From: Scatophagus argus
Lineage: Eukaryota > Chordata > Actinopteri > Scatophagidae
Length of the DNA: 64,000 bases
Assembly (NCBI RefSeq): GCF_020382885.2
Contig: NC_058499.1
Coordinates: forward strand, 14,679,872 to 14,743,871
Direction: 5' to 3'
The notes under the pieces were generated by a model. That model had not been told where the DNA came from, did not search any database, and was given only the letters and a program-made list of their open reading frames with translations. The position numbers and the translations under genes were made by a program. The stretch's first letter is position 1. Every line of letters starts with the position of its first letter. Below, one piece after another: positions 50,570-63,847 of the stretch.

Positions 50570-53500
50570 ATGTCTTGGAGCTCCGCAGGTCTGAGGGGAT
50601 GTGTCGGACTTCTCCGATGCCGGTCCTTCACAGTCAGCAACAGGGCATTGACAACCCCTGAGTGCCCTTTGTATACCTCACGGTTCTTCACCACGTCTGC
50701 TCGTTCCAAGTGTCCAGCACAAGAGGACGTAAATCAGCCTCTGAAGCAGTGGGCCCTGGAGGTGAGCCCCTTCCTCACGGTGCGGGCACGGCTGGCCTGC
50801 AGCATCTCCGTCCGCCCGCTGGACCCGCACGCCTTCCCGGAGGCTGACCGAGCCTACATCACGGTCCATGGCACAGACACCGAGCAGGAGGTCGGTCTGG
50901 ATCACTTACACGTCCACTACGATGATCAGAGCAAAGAGCTGCTCATCTCAGCCGAGAAGGTTAACAGCAGCGTGTCGATTGATCTCACTGCACCTATAAA
51001 AAGTAGTGAGTGTCTCTCCTGCTAAACGATGACGTAAATGTGAATGGAAATGATCTGTTAATGTTCACAAAATATCCAGGGACAATATTGGATGTCTACA
51101 ACCAGGTCTATTATTGATCCTAAGGGTGTTTTAAAATGTTTTCAGGTGAGATTTCTCAGCAGTTGGCATGATGTCGTCCTCCTAATGAACTCTTGTTTCT
51201 GTCAGATCTCTTCATTGCCACGCAAGGGAAAGGCAACGTGCAAGTGAAGAAAATGGAGTGTGATATCTGCAAGGTGCAGACAGACGAGGGCAACTGTTTT
51301 CTGCACTCTGTCAAGGTAGGTGATGGCCTGACAACATCAATCAATACCCTATTGAAGAAAATTAGGCAAAACAAGTGGGGGCACTGACATGTTTGCACAG
51401 TACTGTGTCTTATTGGTAGATTTCACCCATTAAAATATCATAAATATTATTTGTGCTGATATTTGACTGATTGTCAATGTCACTTCATAAGACATAATAA
51501 GGCATGTCTACTATATGATTATCCAGCAACATATGAACTAATAATCTTGCACATTGAAGTCAGTGGCTAATATATAAGGGAAAAATATGGTCATCAGTGT
51601 GTCCGTGTTCAGTAACTTAACAGTACCAAAGGGAGGTTACTCATACTCATACTTTGCAGCTACAGTCGACAACTACACCCAAAAGTATTCAGTTAAATTC
51701 AGTTTTAAAATCAAGTCACTATACTGACAGAAAGGCTTTATCAGTTGAAGGAACTTGTTTCACGCTGACATTCCTGACTTTTGGTCTTCTCACTGTTGTT
51801 TGTTGTGTCTCAGAGTCACCAGGTTGAGGTCAAGTCCCATGGAGGACACATTACAGGTGCAGGCACTATCCATGGCAACGTGGACATCAGCACATGCAGA
51901 GACAGTGTAAGGACATCATTATACTTACACTCAGCGGTCATTAGAGGGCAGCAGTGGTTTGATTACAGGCTTTATCTAAATGTGTTTACAGCATTGAGGT
52001 TTACATTACAACCTTGATTTGGAAACTGAAAGAAGTTCAGTCATACATCATCTGGCTACAGTTCTGTGCAGCGATTATTTGCGTGCGTTTGCAGGCAGTG
52101 AATGTCAAGAAGCTCCAGGGCACCAAAATGAATGTCTCAACAGAGGGCGGCCCCCTGAAGGTCAAAGCCATCTATGCCGAGTCCAGCTGTGTCTCCTCCT
52201 GTTCTGGCAGAATCGAACTGGGGCATGTACACGGTGAGCAAACAGCTCCATCTAATCTTTCTTTGTGCTAAAGTGACGGGCTACATCTATGTTGCCTGTG
52301 TGGTTGTAAATGCTACAGCCAGAATCAAACATGAAGTGGAGAAAAAAATTAAATTGCACAGTCGACTGTGTCTAAAAAAACATAAGGTTTTTGATCAAAT
52401 TTGAGTTCACTGTCTTGTTCAAGAACATTTCAGCTTTTGGACAGGAACAAACAGGGATTAAACCACCAACGCCAGCACCACCTGAGCTACTGCGGCCTGC
52501 ACTTTAAACCAACAGAATTCATGTATTTTTAATTAATCTGCAACCTGCAGATAGTAGGTCACTCTGCCAGTAGGTCCTAAAATCTTTAAAAACCTCTCCA
52601 TCAGCCGCTGCAGCAAACGGCTTCACCATGTTCGAAGAAGGGCTGTGATATGTCAGGAGTCGTGTGCTCTGACTCTGCAGAGTCTACTTAGCTGTAATAT
52701 GGTTGCTGTTTGTCACAAATTCGGAACTGCAGCTATTAAAAGGATTAGTAGTAAAAAGACTTAATTGTCTGATGTACTGTTTAAAGCATAAAGACAAACA
52801 GAAATGCGACATCCTCTTAGAATTATCTGTTATAATTTACTTCATATTGACTGAATGTCATCTGACAGCTGGTCATATTAGTTAAACCTGACCCTGTGCT
52901 TTTGTTGATTAAAAGGTACTGCCACAGTGAAGAATGTGTCCGGAGATACAGTTATTGGTGAGCAAGCTGACTCTCTGATTGCACAATGAGCCCCGTATGG
53001 TTTCCATCAGTGGCTGGTAAAAACAACCTGAGGCTTTCTTTGCCTTTGTAGATGGTTCAAATAGTTTCCTGAAGATTTCCTCTCACAGCGGAGGCATTGA
53101 TGTCTATGTGGGAGATGGCGGCAGTGCCGAACTTCACACTCGGGAAGGTAAACACGCAGTCTAAGAGGAATATTCACCTTATGAACCTGAGTTTTTCTTC
53201 CTGCTCTGTCTGTTGAATCATATTCTTCTTTTTTGTTTTCCCCTCATATTTCCGCACACTCACTACATAGGAGCAGTGAGTGTGCGTGTCCCCTCCTTGG
53301 TGAAAGCTGGGGTGGAGCTCTGCGGAGCGTCGGTGGATATCAGCCCAGAGGTTGTTCTGCATGGAGAAGAAAACAACACAACTGAAGGCCAAACCACAGT
53401 TACTGGTAAGCCATTATCTGTCATTACACCACACTGTAAACCCTTCAACAAATAAATCAACACAGAACGTTCTGTTTCCTTTCCCAAACATGTTTCTCTC

Positions 53501-53615
53501 AGGCTACATAAATGGGGAGTCTCCAGTGGAGCAGTGGGTTAAAGCTCGGGCAGACAGAGGCTCTGTCACACTGAAGACACAAAGCTGGTTTGAGTCCCTG
53601 AAGCTGGGGAGCTGA
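50570..53615 (+). CDS. fam185a: FAM185A-like protein
   Basis: FAM185A is a conserved animal protein without a firmly known role. Eight exons: 50570-51005, 51206-51315, 51814-51906, 52095-52233, 52916-52957, 53052-53147, 53271-53405, 53503-53615; 1,164 nt, 387 residues (human about 392). The first 45 residues are rich in Arg, Ser and Thr with few acidic residues (LRGCVGLLRCRSFTVSNRAL), which suggests a mitochondrial presequence; this is inference. The rest consists of short beta-strand repeats with recurring Gly-X-Ile/Val turns (SHGGHITGAGTIHGNVDIST, SSHSGGIDVYVGDGG), like the DUF4097 adhesin-type fold. The C-terminus EQWVKARADRGSVTLKTQSW plus FESLKL matches human closely. The start is the ATG at 50570; a frame extending upstream has only a GTG. 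Exon 1 could also end at 51002. Confidence 0.93.
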
Positions 53616-54718
53616 AACATGAGTGACAAAGTTTTGGCTTGTAATGCTGCATCACATTCTTGGGGCTTTAGACTTACGGACAGAGCCAGATATTTACTGG
53701 CGCTCCTCAAGACTTGATGTACTTTTACCTGATTCAAGTATTCAAAACTCAGGATCTACTGTGCTTCCAGGGTGAACATCATGTATCATCTATACAGTGT
53801 AACAAATATTTGCATATGTTCAAAATCACTGTACAAACAGAGTCTGGAAAGCACACTGGACAACTGCACATCAGTGTTGGTCTGTGATGAGCTGTCAAGG
53901 GGTTTGAATGTTAATTAGAAACTGTTTGCTCATTTGTCTGTATGTTTACTGTGTGTTAATGTATATCTTCTGTGCAGCATGTAAATAACGTGAAAATAAT
54001 TATCTCAAAACTGACAAAAGCGTGGGAGGTGTTTTTTCATCAAGAGGCAAATTCAGTTATAGTTACAAAAAAAAAAAAAAAAGAATCTGGCTCTGAATGA
54101 CAAAAGCTAAGACATTTTAACCTAAGCTCAAAGTACTGACTCACAACAATCCCCTGCGCACTCTAGAGCTTTACATCATTGTCCCCAATGTGCAGCAGCA
54201 CTGTACATATTAACAATTAAAAATGAATCTGCACATTTTCAGTAAAAATAAAACCAAAGGAAATGCAGTTATAAAGTGTGGCATAAAGAAAGGATAAAAT
54301 AGGACTGCAAATAAATACAGATTTTTAATTTAAACAGCATAATTAAACAAAATTGTAGAAATTTAATAACAATTTGAACAAATTTTAACTAGCTTTGACA
54401 TCACTATTGACTATTGAAATGGTTATCAACACCAGATCAAATTTAAAATGCCTTGTACTTCCATAGATATCAAAGTATGAGGTTTCTTAAATAAACTGAC
54501 ACATATGATGCTCATTTCTTAGTGCTAAAGACCAACTTTTACATGCCTGAGAACATAGAAAGGTATAATGGGATTATTAACCAGTGATTTGAGACACGTG
54601 ATTCATTCTTGTGTGGATTATCTCAAGTGTATCATTCAAAATGGTTTGTTGAAATTCCTCTTAATATGTTTCGAAATGATGTCCTACAAATCATGATTGC
54701 AGTGATTGTGTGATCTGT
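53616..54718. other. fam185a 3' UTR and convergent gap to fbxl13
   Basis: AT-rich and noncoding. Candidate poly(A) signals on plus are ATTAAA at about 54213 and AATAAA at about 54311. I see no clear fbxl13 polyadenylation signal. An A-run lies at about 54066-54082. Confidence 0.45.
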
Positions 54719-57700
54719 TTATGTCCTCTCTGTACTTGTTGCTCTTGTCACCACTGAGTGCTGCTCCATCACTTCCCACTTGTCATCAGTTTTGATGGGT
54801 CTTGTGAGGGAATTCACAGTCATTTGGCCCATGTTATTTCCAAACCAGAATGGAGGATTATCATTGCTGTGCTCCCAGTACTCCACGTGTGGCTGAAGCT
54901 TCAAGGCAGCTGCCCTAAGTGAACAAACACCCTCTGGTCATATAAAAGTTATCAAGCAGGACTCTAACTTGGCAGTCGTCTTTTAAGTTTGTCTTACTTG
55001 GAGATGCTATTGCAGCAGGCCATGGTGACAGAGCAGAGTGGGGGGCAGATCTTCTCCAAGTGTCTGAGAGTGCGATCTGTGAGAAGAACGCAACCACTCA
55101 CATCGAGTTCTCGCAGGTACTGAGATCCGCTCGTCAGATACTGCACTGCCATATCTGTCATCTGAGGCATAACAGGAGAAAATAAAGAACATGTGGCATG
55201 ATGTGGCAAAGGGAACACTTAAAGGCTTTAGAGGTGTGTGTGTGTGTGTACCTTGGGACAACCTGACATCCGCAGTGTGACTAGACCTCTGCAGTAAAAT
55301 GAAATGGCTCTGATGGCCAGGTCTGACAGAGCTACACAGTGAGACACATCAACATGTTGCAGATCTCTCACATTCTTGCACAGCTTCTGCTCACGTGAGG
55401 AACAGAGGAGGTGAGGTGAAGATGTGGGATGAAATGTGAATGAATCAGGGGAGGGCACACTCAAAGCTCATTTCCTGTCAGCTGTCGATATTAGCAAACA
55501 CTGGAGAAAGAGGTAAACTTGATCCCACTAAGTTTTGTAAACAGCTCTATAAAAATACCACATCTGGCCATGTGTTAACATTCTAGCTACATTTGTACCT
55601 CTATGCCAATGTCTGTGATGTAGACACACTCGGCAAGAATTAACTTCTTCAAGCAAACAGCCTCAAGGGCCGCCAGCCCCTACAAATTAAAATACCAAGT
55701 TACAGACATCACCACCGGAGTCAGTCATCTTTTTTTCAGGAATTTGTGAGGGTAAGAACAAACATTCACACAATACCCGATCCTGGATGTTGCAACCGCT
55801 GATGTCAAGAGAGCAGACTGAGCTGCCACTCAGGAACTCCAGACTCCTGTCGGTCAGTCTCTCACAATAGCTCAAGTTGAGGTGGTACAGCTTACACAAC
55901 CTGATATATTGTGAACACACACACAACACCAAAGGTTGCTGTGTGAAATTATTGAACAGCCCACAAAATGTATGTTTGCATGAAGGTACCTGCATACCTT
56001 TGCGCAATTCTCATGACAGATATGTCGGTGATGTGAGTGCAGTGGCTGACGTTCAGTTCTCTCAGTTTGGTGGTCGAGGATCCTTCAGTCAAGAATTGGA
56101 TCCCAATGTCACTCACCCTGAAACACAAACAGTAAACCCATTACTGTCCTGCAAAAGTACAAGACCTAAAACTACGGCAGCAACACAGACACACTTGTTA
56201 CAAAGAGAGATGTCCAAGTGTTGCAGGTTCTTGAGGGTGGCCACAGATTTGAGGCTGGCGTCGGTCATTCTGGGGCACTCTGCAGCGTGGAGTCTGTGGA
56301 GGCCATGTGAGCTGCTGCACAGGGCCGCCCAGCTGATGTCTGTCAGTTGGCTGTTACCTAAAGCACACGTAACCAGAACAGAAATTACCTTTATATTTTC
56401 ACGTGTGTGTGTGGAAATGTATGTTGCAGAATGAAAAATGACTTCACCCTCTGTGCTAAAAGTCTTCAGTTTGGCAACTTCAGCAATGGCTTTGAAGGCG
56501 ACATCGGAAAGATGAGGAGCATCCAGCAGAGAAATGGCAGTCAGACAGCGACATCTGGCAATTAGTGTCTGTTAGAGAAGAATAAGGCTCACAGCTTCAC
56601 CGTGCTGCAAACAGCACATTCTTTTCTAATTTGCTCCTTATTTTCTTTTTTCCCCTGTACATTCCAAAGTTGGGATGTTGACCGTGTAAAAAAATCTGTG
56701 CTATGTTAGAAATGAACAAACTTACCAAGACACAGCTATCTGACAGCGTGGGCATGTCATTGATCACAATCTCTTTGAGTGAAGGACATCCGGCAGAAAT
56801 GTATCTGAACCCATTTACTGTCATCTAGGAGGAGAGAGGGGAGGAGGGAGGAAAATGTGTGTGCATGTTGAAATCTGAGTCTCATTCTCATGGATTCAGG
56901 GCCCCATAAAGTGAAACCGTACATCTGGAACCAAAGTAATGCACATTCCGAGAGGAAGGTGTGTTTTATGTTGTGGTGCATGCGTGTTATGTTATGGAGT
57001 GTCCACATGGTTGAGTGGGTGGGCCAGAGTTGGTTGTATAAACCCAACCCTCCACTCTTCCACATCTGCCTTTTACTTTTCTTCTCTGTCATATCTTTGT
57101 TCATTCGCTCTGAGTGCAAACGGTCATCAGCGTGCAGCCAGGAACAAGAGGAGACACGTGTAAGGGAGAGGGACTGGATTTATCCAAGGCGGACTTAACA
57201 CGGACAAAGCTGTGCCATCTCTGCAGTTGACACCATGTGGAGTGACTTTATACCAAAGTGAGAGGAGCATACCAACTGACCTGAGTGCACCCAGAGAGGT
57301 TGAGGTGGATGAGATTGTGGCAGCCCTTGCCTGTGTTCAGGTACATGAACCCTTTATCTGTGAATCTGTAGCAGTAGGCCAGACTCAGGTATTGAAGGTT
57401 GAGACAGTTCCTGTTCAAAATCAGCATTTTCAGTTAGTTTATGTGAGATGAGTTCAGCTTAAGCTTTGTGTAGATTATAGTTGGTCGTTTTGCTATTTTT
57501 TTAACAAAAGAAAAGATGTAAAGAGTACAAGGAAAGATCTTTATCAAAAGATCACATTTTGAATTAAAATCAAATATCTACAAATTCTTCATAGTGTGTG
57601 TTTTGGGAAATGTGAAATGTTTCCAAAACATTTTATGTAATAGTCCTAACCAAGAGTGATCCAGTGACTGTTTAACCTACAAATCTATCTTCAGTGCAAT

Positions 57701-60700
57701 CACACAGTCTAGATGTTATGAGTACATCTGTTCCTCTAAATCATTTAAGTTGGCACTGAACAAGCTGCTTTCAAACATGAAATACAAGCCAGGAGTGAGC
57801 TCAACTGCACATTGGACAAACAGACATGAAGATAATTCTGTGAAAAAAGGGGGGAAAAAAGCCAACCAGCTGCAGTTCAGAACACAAATCTGGTCGTGAA
57901 GTGATGTTACCACAACTGGAGGTTTACCTGGACAGTTCTCTCAGAGTTTCGTTTGTTATAAGTGTACAAGAAAGGTTCAAGTAGAGTAGGCAGGGACAGC
58001 CCTCGACAATTCTCTGAACCATCACATCCTGTTAAAGAGCAAAGATTTTAAGGTTAATTCATGTTCTCTCAACAAGGCACCTGTTACTAGAGTGTCTGGT
58101 ACAGTGTAATATCACAATCAACAGCACATTAGCCAAAATTTACATTATTGGCTTTCATAAATAGGAATCAATATTATGTTAAAAAAAAACAATGAGTAAA
58201 GCAGTGAAACAACTTGGGAAAACCAAACCAAACCAACCAAACACTGAACATGCAGCGTTGCTCTAACCTGTGATAGGCTGCGAGTCTTAACAATGAAATG
58301 AACACTGAGGACACCTTCCCAGACAAATAAAGTGTAATTTTAGTTAAATGTTTTTCTACTGATATTTTCATTGCTTAATATAGAGCAGGGCTTTACTGAT
58401 GTTTTTCATTATTAGGAATCTAGCTGTTAAACTTAAGTAAACAAACAAAAAGTACAAATGATATGAAAACTTACAATTTTGCAATCACCTGCACATTGTT
58501 ATTAGTAGTAACAATGTCTAACTTACCGTAACATTAACACACTCTGACATATTGAGCTCCTGGAGATTTCTGCATTCACCTAGCAAAACACAGTATGGAG
58601 AAAACAAGAGCAGATAAATGGCTGTTCACAATGTTTTTGTAAATGCTTTGCCATTATAATTATATGTATGTTGTTATATAATAAAGTAATACACAACATT
58701 AAGGAACAAGAATCACAGTAGTATTCTGGCTTCTTTCAAAGCTGTATATACATTCTTAGATGGCTCCTATCTCTTACATAATGTGCTACCTCTCACTTCT
58801 TCCACAGCATAAACAGCAGCTGGGTTCCATCAACAATAACACTGTTCACCTTTGACCAGTTGCTTCTGTTTCAAGCCTGTTTTTTGTAAGGCTTTTGCCC
58901 AAACTCCTGCTTTGGCTCCAGTTCCTCTTAGTGAAAAAACAATCCCTGCAGGGCTCAAGATGCGTATGATATCCTCATTCCTCTTCGCCTCCATGCTCCT
59001 TCTCTTGGTCCCGTCCACAGAGATGAAAAGACCAGGGAAGGGCAGAGGCCTCAGAGGAGCAAGACACAAACTTACAAGGGACAGGTATGGATTTACTCTT
59101 GGGTCTAATTTTGTTCAATCATTTTTTCACTTACTCTAATGACTATGACAAGACATTTTTTCATTTTTTGTGTGTTTAAAAACTGTCAGGGTCAGGGGTG
59201 TGGGGCGTCACAGCAGATCAGGCCCCTCCAGGCTTGTGGCACCTGACTGCTCAGAGTTGAAGGAATCTGGAGACGTCTTTGTAGACTGTCAGGACAGACG
59301 CCTCAACTCCATTCCCCCCTCACAGACATGGTCCAAGCAACCCAAGCACCTCCTCCTAGCCCGCAACCAGATCAAAGTCCTGCGTGATGGGACCTTCATT
59401 GGATATGAGAGTTTAACCAGTTTGGACCTCCAGCAGAACCAAATCTCTTTAGTGGAAGAAGGGGCCTTCCAGGGCCTGACACATCTCACAAGCCTGCTGC
59501 TGCAGCACAACCGCCTGGGAACACTTAGCGAGGAGGCCCTCATCCCCATGCGTAGCCTTGTCTACCTACGTCTATATGATAATCCCTGGCACTGCGTCTG
59601 TGAAATGGAAAGCCTCATAAGCACCCTTCAGGTCCCGAGTAACCGTAAACTAGGAAATTATGCCAGGTGAGTGATTCCACAAAAGAGTTTGACATAGTGT
59701 GATCGATTTCTCTGATTCCACAGGTGTAAGACTTATTAATGATTTGCAGAATAACAAACTCCCCCCAAATATCACATCTGATTTCACTGTGATGTACGGC
59801 CTCTCTTCTTCTAGGTGTGCAGAGCCAATCCGGCTAAGAGGTATGAAGTTGAAACAGGTGGACACTGAGTTACTCTGTAAGGAAATCGACCCAGCCGGCG
59901 ACCCACAGGGAGACCAAACAGATCCCACATTTTCTCTCGAGCCTGTTCCAATTCGCACCAAACCAGATGCCACCACAACTTGCCACACCTACCTTTTCCC
60001 CCAAATACGGATGGACTGCAGTAAGCGAGGCAAGCTCACAGTTAGCTCTTATTTTCCTAAATCCGTTTGAGTCATTGTACCCTACTTTGAACCTCACTGT
60101 GTTTTTAGAAATTCCGCACACGTGTTTCTTATGCAACAGATGGGTTAGGAAAAATGCTTCTGAAACTTTGTCGGACAGCTCGTATGCTTGTGATTAAATA
60201 CTGCTGTTGCATGACTGGAGGACTAAACTTCCATTTCTCAAAGGGATTTCGGGGCCAGACACAGAACTGGCAAAGAAACACATTTAGTTTGGCATGTGTT
60301 CTCTATTCATTGTTATGTTTCCTGAACCTCTGATTCTAGTCATTTGTCACCTTATGAACAACTTGGAAAGTATTAGCTAAACAAAGTTCTGCCAGTACAT
60401 CAGAATAAGTTCATTGCAAAATATGTAAAAGTATTTGAAATTTGAATAGAGTAAATCAAATAATGTGTTACAATTATCTGTCTCCTACTGGCAAAACGCC
60501 TTGATCTTAATATCAAATGCAGATTACGGATAGAAGCAGAGCATAAATCTGTCTCTGCACCAAGTTTTCAGCCACTACACAGCAGCAAGAATGGAAAGTC
60601 AAGCTGATTTCTTAGAGCAGTCTGTGGCTTGACAAAATTAACTGGTATAGGTGAGAAATCCATAATTTGGATAATTATAATAAAAAAACTGAATGTGTGA

Positions 60701-63700
60701 ATGACATGTGAATGAGCAAGACCTTTAAAAACCCCTTCACCTCCATTTTTAGGTCTAACTGAGGTGCCCGCAGGTATTCCAGAGGAAGTGGTTCATATTG
60801 ATCTGTCCTATAATTCAATCACTCTTCTGAGAGCCAGAGATTTCCAAGGAGCGAAGAGCCTCAGAACCCTAAACATCAGTAATAACAATATGGAGCACAT
60901 TGACACAGGTATGTATGCTATGCATACCTATTAATCAATGAATATTACAGTGCGTGTTTTCCAGGATGAATACCTACACACACAGAAAAGTTGTTTCTGT
61001 GACTAATAGGTAACATATGGGCAGCAAAAAGGTTGAGAACAGGTTATACAACTTCTGTTTGCCATTTTTCCATTTTAGAGACAGCTGGAATTCTGCCATC
61101 TTTGTGTATACAGCACTGGCTTTATTTATAGTGAGGAAAGCAGAGAGGGATACAGACATAAAATAATCGCTGTGCTTAAGTGATTCAGACACAAGCTAAA
61201 TACCAGCCCACACATTCCTATGAGTTTAATTGCTCTGCTGCCATTTTCTTTTGGTTAATAATAAACAGCAACAGGTCCATGTTAATATAACTAAACAAGA
61301 AAGCAAGAGGCAAACAAATGAATGTTACGCCCAAGCATCTCTTCATTTTCTTTCTCTCAGGTTCCCTGGCTGGGCTCCTGCACCTCCATGAGCTGGATCT
61401 GTCGAACAACAGACTGCAATTTGTACAGTACGGGGTTCTCGAAGACCTTTACTTTCTGTCTAAACTAAAACTGGGAGGAAACCCCTGGGCGTGCGACTAT
61501 AGGTGGGTTCTTCTGCTCAGATGTTTACAATTAGATTTTTTCACAAAAAAAAACCCCAAAAAAACAAAAAACCTAAAAACCGATTGTATTTTTCCAGCAT
61601 CCACTACATGGTGTACTGGTTGCGTTTGCACCCAGGGGTGAGGCACTCGGGCCTGCTGTGTCACTCCCCCCTTGAACATAATGGGGAGCGTGTGGAGGAG
61701 TATGTGCATTCCTATCACAGAGTGTGCCCAAAGGACAGACAGCCCAGCAACGCAGATCAAGACCAAACAGACCCAGAGCTATGGAACACACCGATGGAAT
61801 TGCAGGGAGAGCTGGAGGAGGAGCTGGAGCCGAGCCACTTGAGAGCACCACAAAAATACCAGATCATCAGGCTGTCCTGATTGAAAATTTTACTTAAAAA
61901 CGGTTCTTTGCTATGCCTTCTTTTAATGTTATGAAACTGTCTGTATCAGATGGAGAAGCGACATTTTTCAATGATGCTTTTATGTTTTGCCAGTTTTGTC
62001 TTTCAATCAAAATACAAGAATTCTAATTTTTCTTTTTTTTTTTTTTACTGTTTTTACTAACTAGTACTGTAAGAGCATAATCTGTACGGCTCCAAACACA
62101 CCAAAGTAAAGCACGATCATTTCACAAGAAACAACTGTGACAAAAAGATATCAACATTAGCAACATAATGTTCAATACTCACTGATACATTTCAAGCTGG
62201 GCCATTTTAGAGATGTGCAGCCACGCAGGTTGAGATAGATCACAAACGGGCGATAGCTCTGCAGAATCTGCTTCACTGTGCTGTCTGTTATCCAGTCTTT
62301 CTCCACAGAGAAGTTGACCTAACAGGGACACACATTAGGTAACATTTACACTTCGGTTTTAAGCATCACTTTAAACACTACTGCTACGAATTAAATACAG
62401 GAAGAAAGTTCTCATTACAGACCTGACTCCACAATGTGCCTGATTGGATGATAGCTTTCCATGTGCAACACACCTCAGCACAATTTAGCCAGTCTCGCAG
62501 TTCTAAATATTTAAAGATCTGCAGAGAATCATGACATTTGATCATTCAGAACGTTTGAAATATTTCAATATCCTCTCTATTTATTTCTTTTTTTCCACAA
62601 GAATTACGCTGAAAGTAAGGTTGATACTTTTTCACAAACTGAAGGTTTTTAAAATCAGAAAATATATGTTGGTGGAACATGTCTTGCTGACATACATATA
62701 AAGTGAAAAGAGTGCCAAATGATGTGGGAGAGTAAACCGCAGATTAAATCAATGAAGCAACTTCAAGACTGATCACATGATCAATATTTGGTCTTGTAGG
62801 TTTTAATCTGATATAAATGGGTGTGGAAATGTTTGGCCAGTGTCAAGAGCACAGGACTCACTGCCACCTCTGCCACTTTGGAAGGCAGTGTAATGTAAGT
62901 GAACAAGTAGCCTCTTTCTTTCTCCAAACATAGTCATGCTGAAGCACTTTCCAGGAGAGGTGTTGGACAGATACACCAGAGCACATGAAGCCAACACTGT
63001 GCTCTCTTAGCAAGCGCAAGTGAACCCAAAACAAACAGGGGCTACAAGTGGTAAGAGCAAACAAAGTCAGAAAGATGTTTACTGGAGTTTTAAGCATGTT
63101 TGTAAATTACAGAGCCACTGGTATGAGAGTCCTCCAGTAATTATGTAAGATCTACAATTTAAATGCAAAAAGAAAAAACTATCAGGAACAGATCTTGTGA
63201 GAAAGTTTTGGCATAAATACAACCCTTTCTGTGGCCAAGGGTCATAGGTATACTCAGCTATAATGAGCTGCAACTGACATCAATCAACTGCCTCACAGGG
63301 ACTGGAAGCATGTTTACAGTACAGACCACTTTAGAGCCTTAAGTCTTATGTAATATATATGATCTCATCGCTGCTTAGGGAGCAGAGAAGTGAAGCTGCA
63401 CCAGCTTTAAATCCAGGGCTATCATCATTGTGTGGGAACTAATCAGGCTCATCAACTATAAAGTAAATACATGAAAAAAGTGGCTGAGTGACACATGAAT
63501 GTGGTGTAGTTTAAGAGGAACTACCTTCAGTGAGAGGCTGCTAGGGAGCGCTGACAGTCTGTCACATCCTTCTCCAATCTGGTGAATGTTGCTGATTTCA
63601 ATAAAGCCTCCGGCATGCAGCCTCTATGACATTCACACAAACACAAAAACAAAAAAATCTAGAAAACTGCTTTAATTCATTCTAATTTATTATTTTTCAA

Positions 63701-63847
63701 ATTTTTTTTTTTTACAAAAATTCCAAATAAAGTATACCTGAAAGTATTCTTTTGTCCTCTTTGAGTCCAGTGTAACATTACGCCATGCAGTTATGATACG
63801 TTTAAACCGGCCAGCGCTTACAAGTCTCTCAAGTTTCTCAGTGGCAA
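54719..63847 (-). CDS. fbxl13: FBXL13, F-box and leucine-rich repeat protein (5' end outside window)
   Basis: FBXL13 (DRC6) is an F-box/LRR protein assigned to the ciliary nexin-dynein regulatory complex and, by its F-box, to SCF ubiquitin ligases. Sixteen exons lie here in transcript order: 63847-63738, 63623-63525, 62518-62423, 62318-62189, 58579-58527, 58028-57928, 57410-57281, 56824-56726, 56568-56448, 56357-56195, 56117-55998, 55900-55777, 55679-55599, 55386-55252, 55161-54998, 54914-54719, giving 639 codons plus stop with consistent phases. The F-box spans the 63.5 and 62.4 kb exons: LSALPSSLSLK then IFKYLELRDWLNCAEVCCTW. A long series of cysteine-containing LRRs follows (NLQELNMSEC, YLSLAYCYRFTDKGFMYLNT, HLNLSGCTQ, LRELDVSGCVLLTDRTLRHL). 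The C-terminus ISKAAALKLQPHVEYWEHSN-DNPPFWFGN resembles human FBXL13. lrrc17 lies in the 58580-62188 intron. Confidence 0.94.
58960..61880 (+). CDS. lrrc17: LRRC17, secreted leucine-rich repeat protein nested in fbxl13
   Basis: LRRC17 (p37NB) is a secreted LRR protein, reported in mammals to restrain osteoclast formation. Six exons: 58960-59084, 59190-59666, 59815-60029, 60753-60908, 61361-61502, 61598-61880; 1,398 nt, 465 residues (human 441). A signal peptide covers residues 1 to about 20 (ISSFLFASMLLLLVPS), followed by a basic stretch. Two LRR blocks are visible. The first is HLLLARNQIKVLRDGTFIGY to LRLYDNPWHCVCEMESLIST, closed by a cysteine cap. The second starts with a cysteine N-cap (MDCSKRG), continues with IDLSYNSITLLRARDF and LHELDLSNNRLQFVQYGVLE, and closes with GGNPWACDYSIHYMVYWLRL. 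The tail is acidic. The exon 3 donor is either GC at 60030 (keeps human-like spacing) or GT at 60021 (three residues shorter). Position and orientation match the human locus. Confidence 0.94.
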
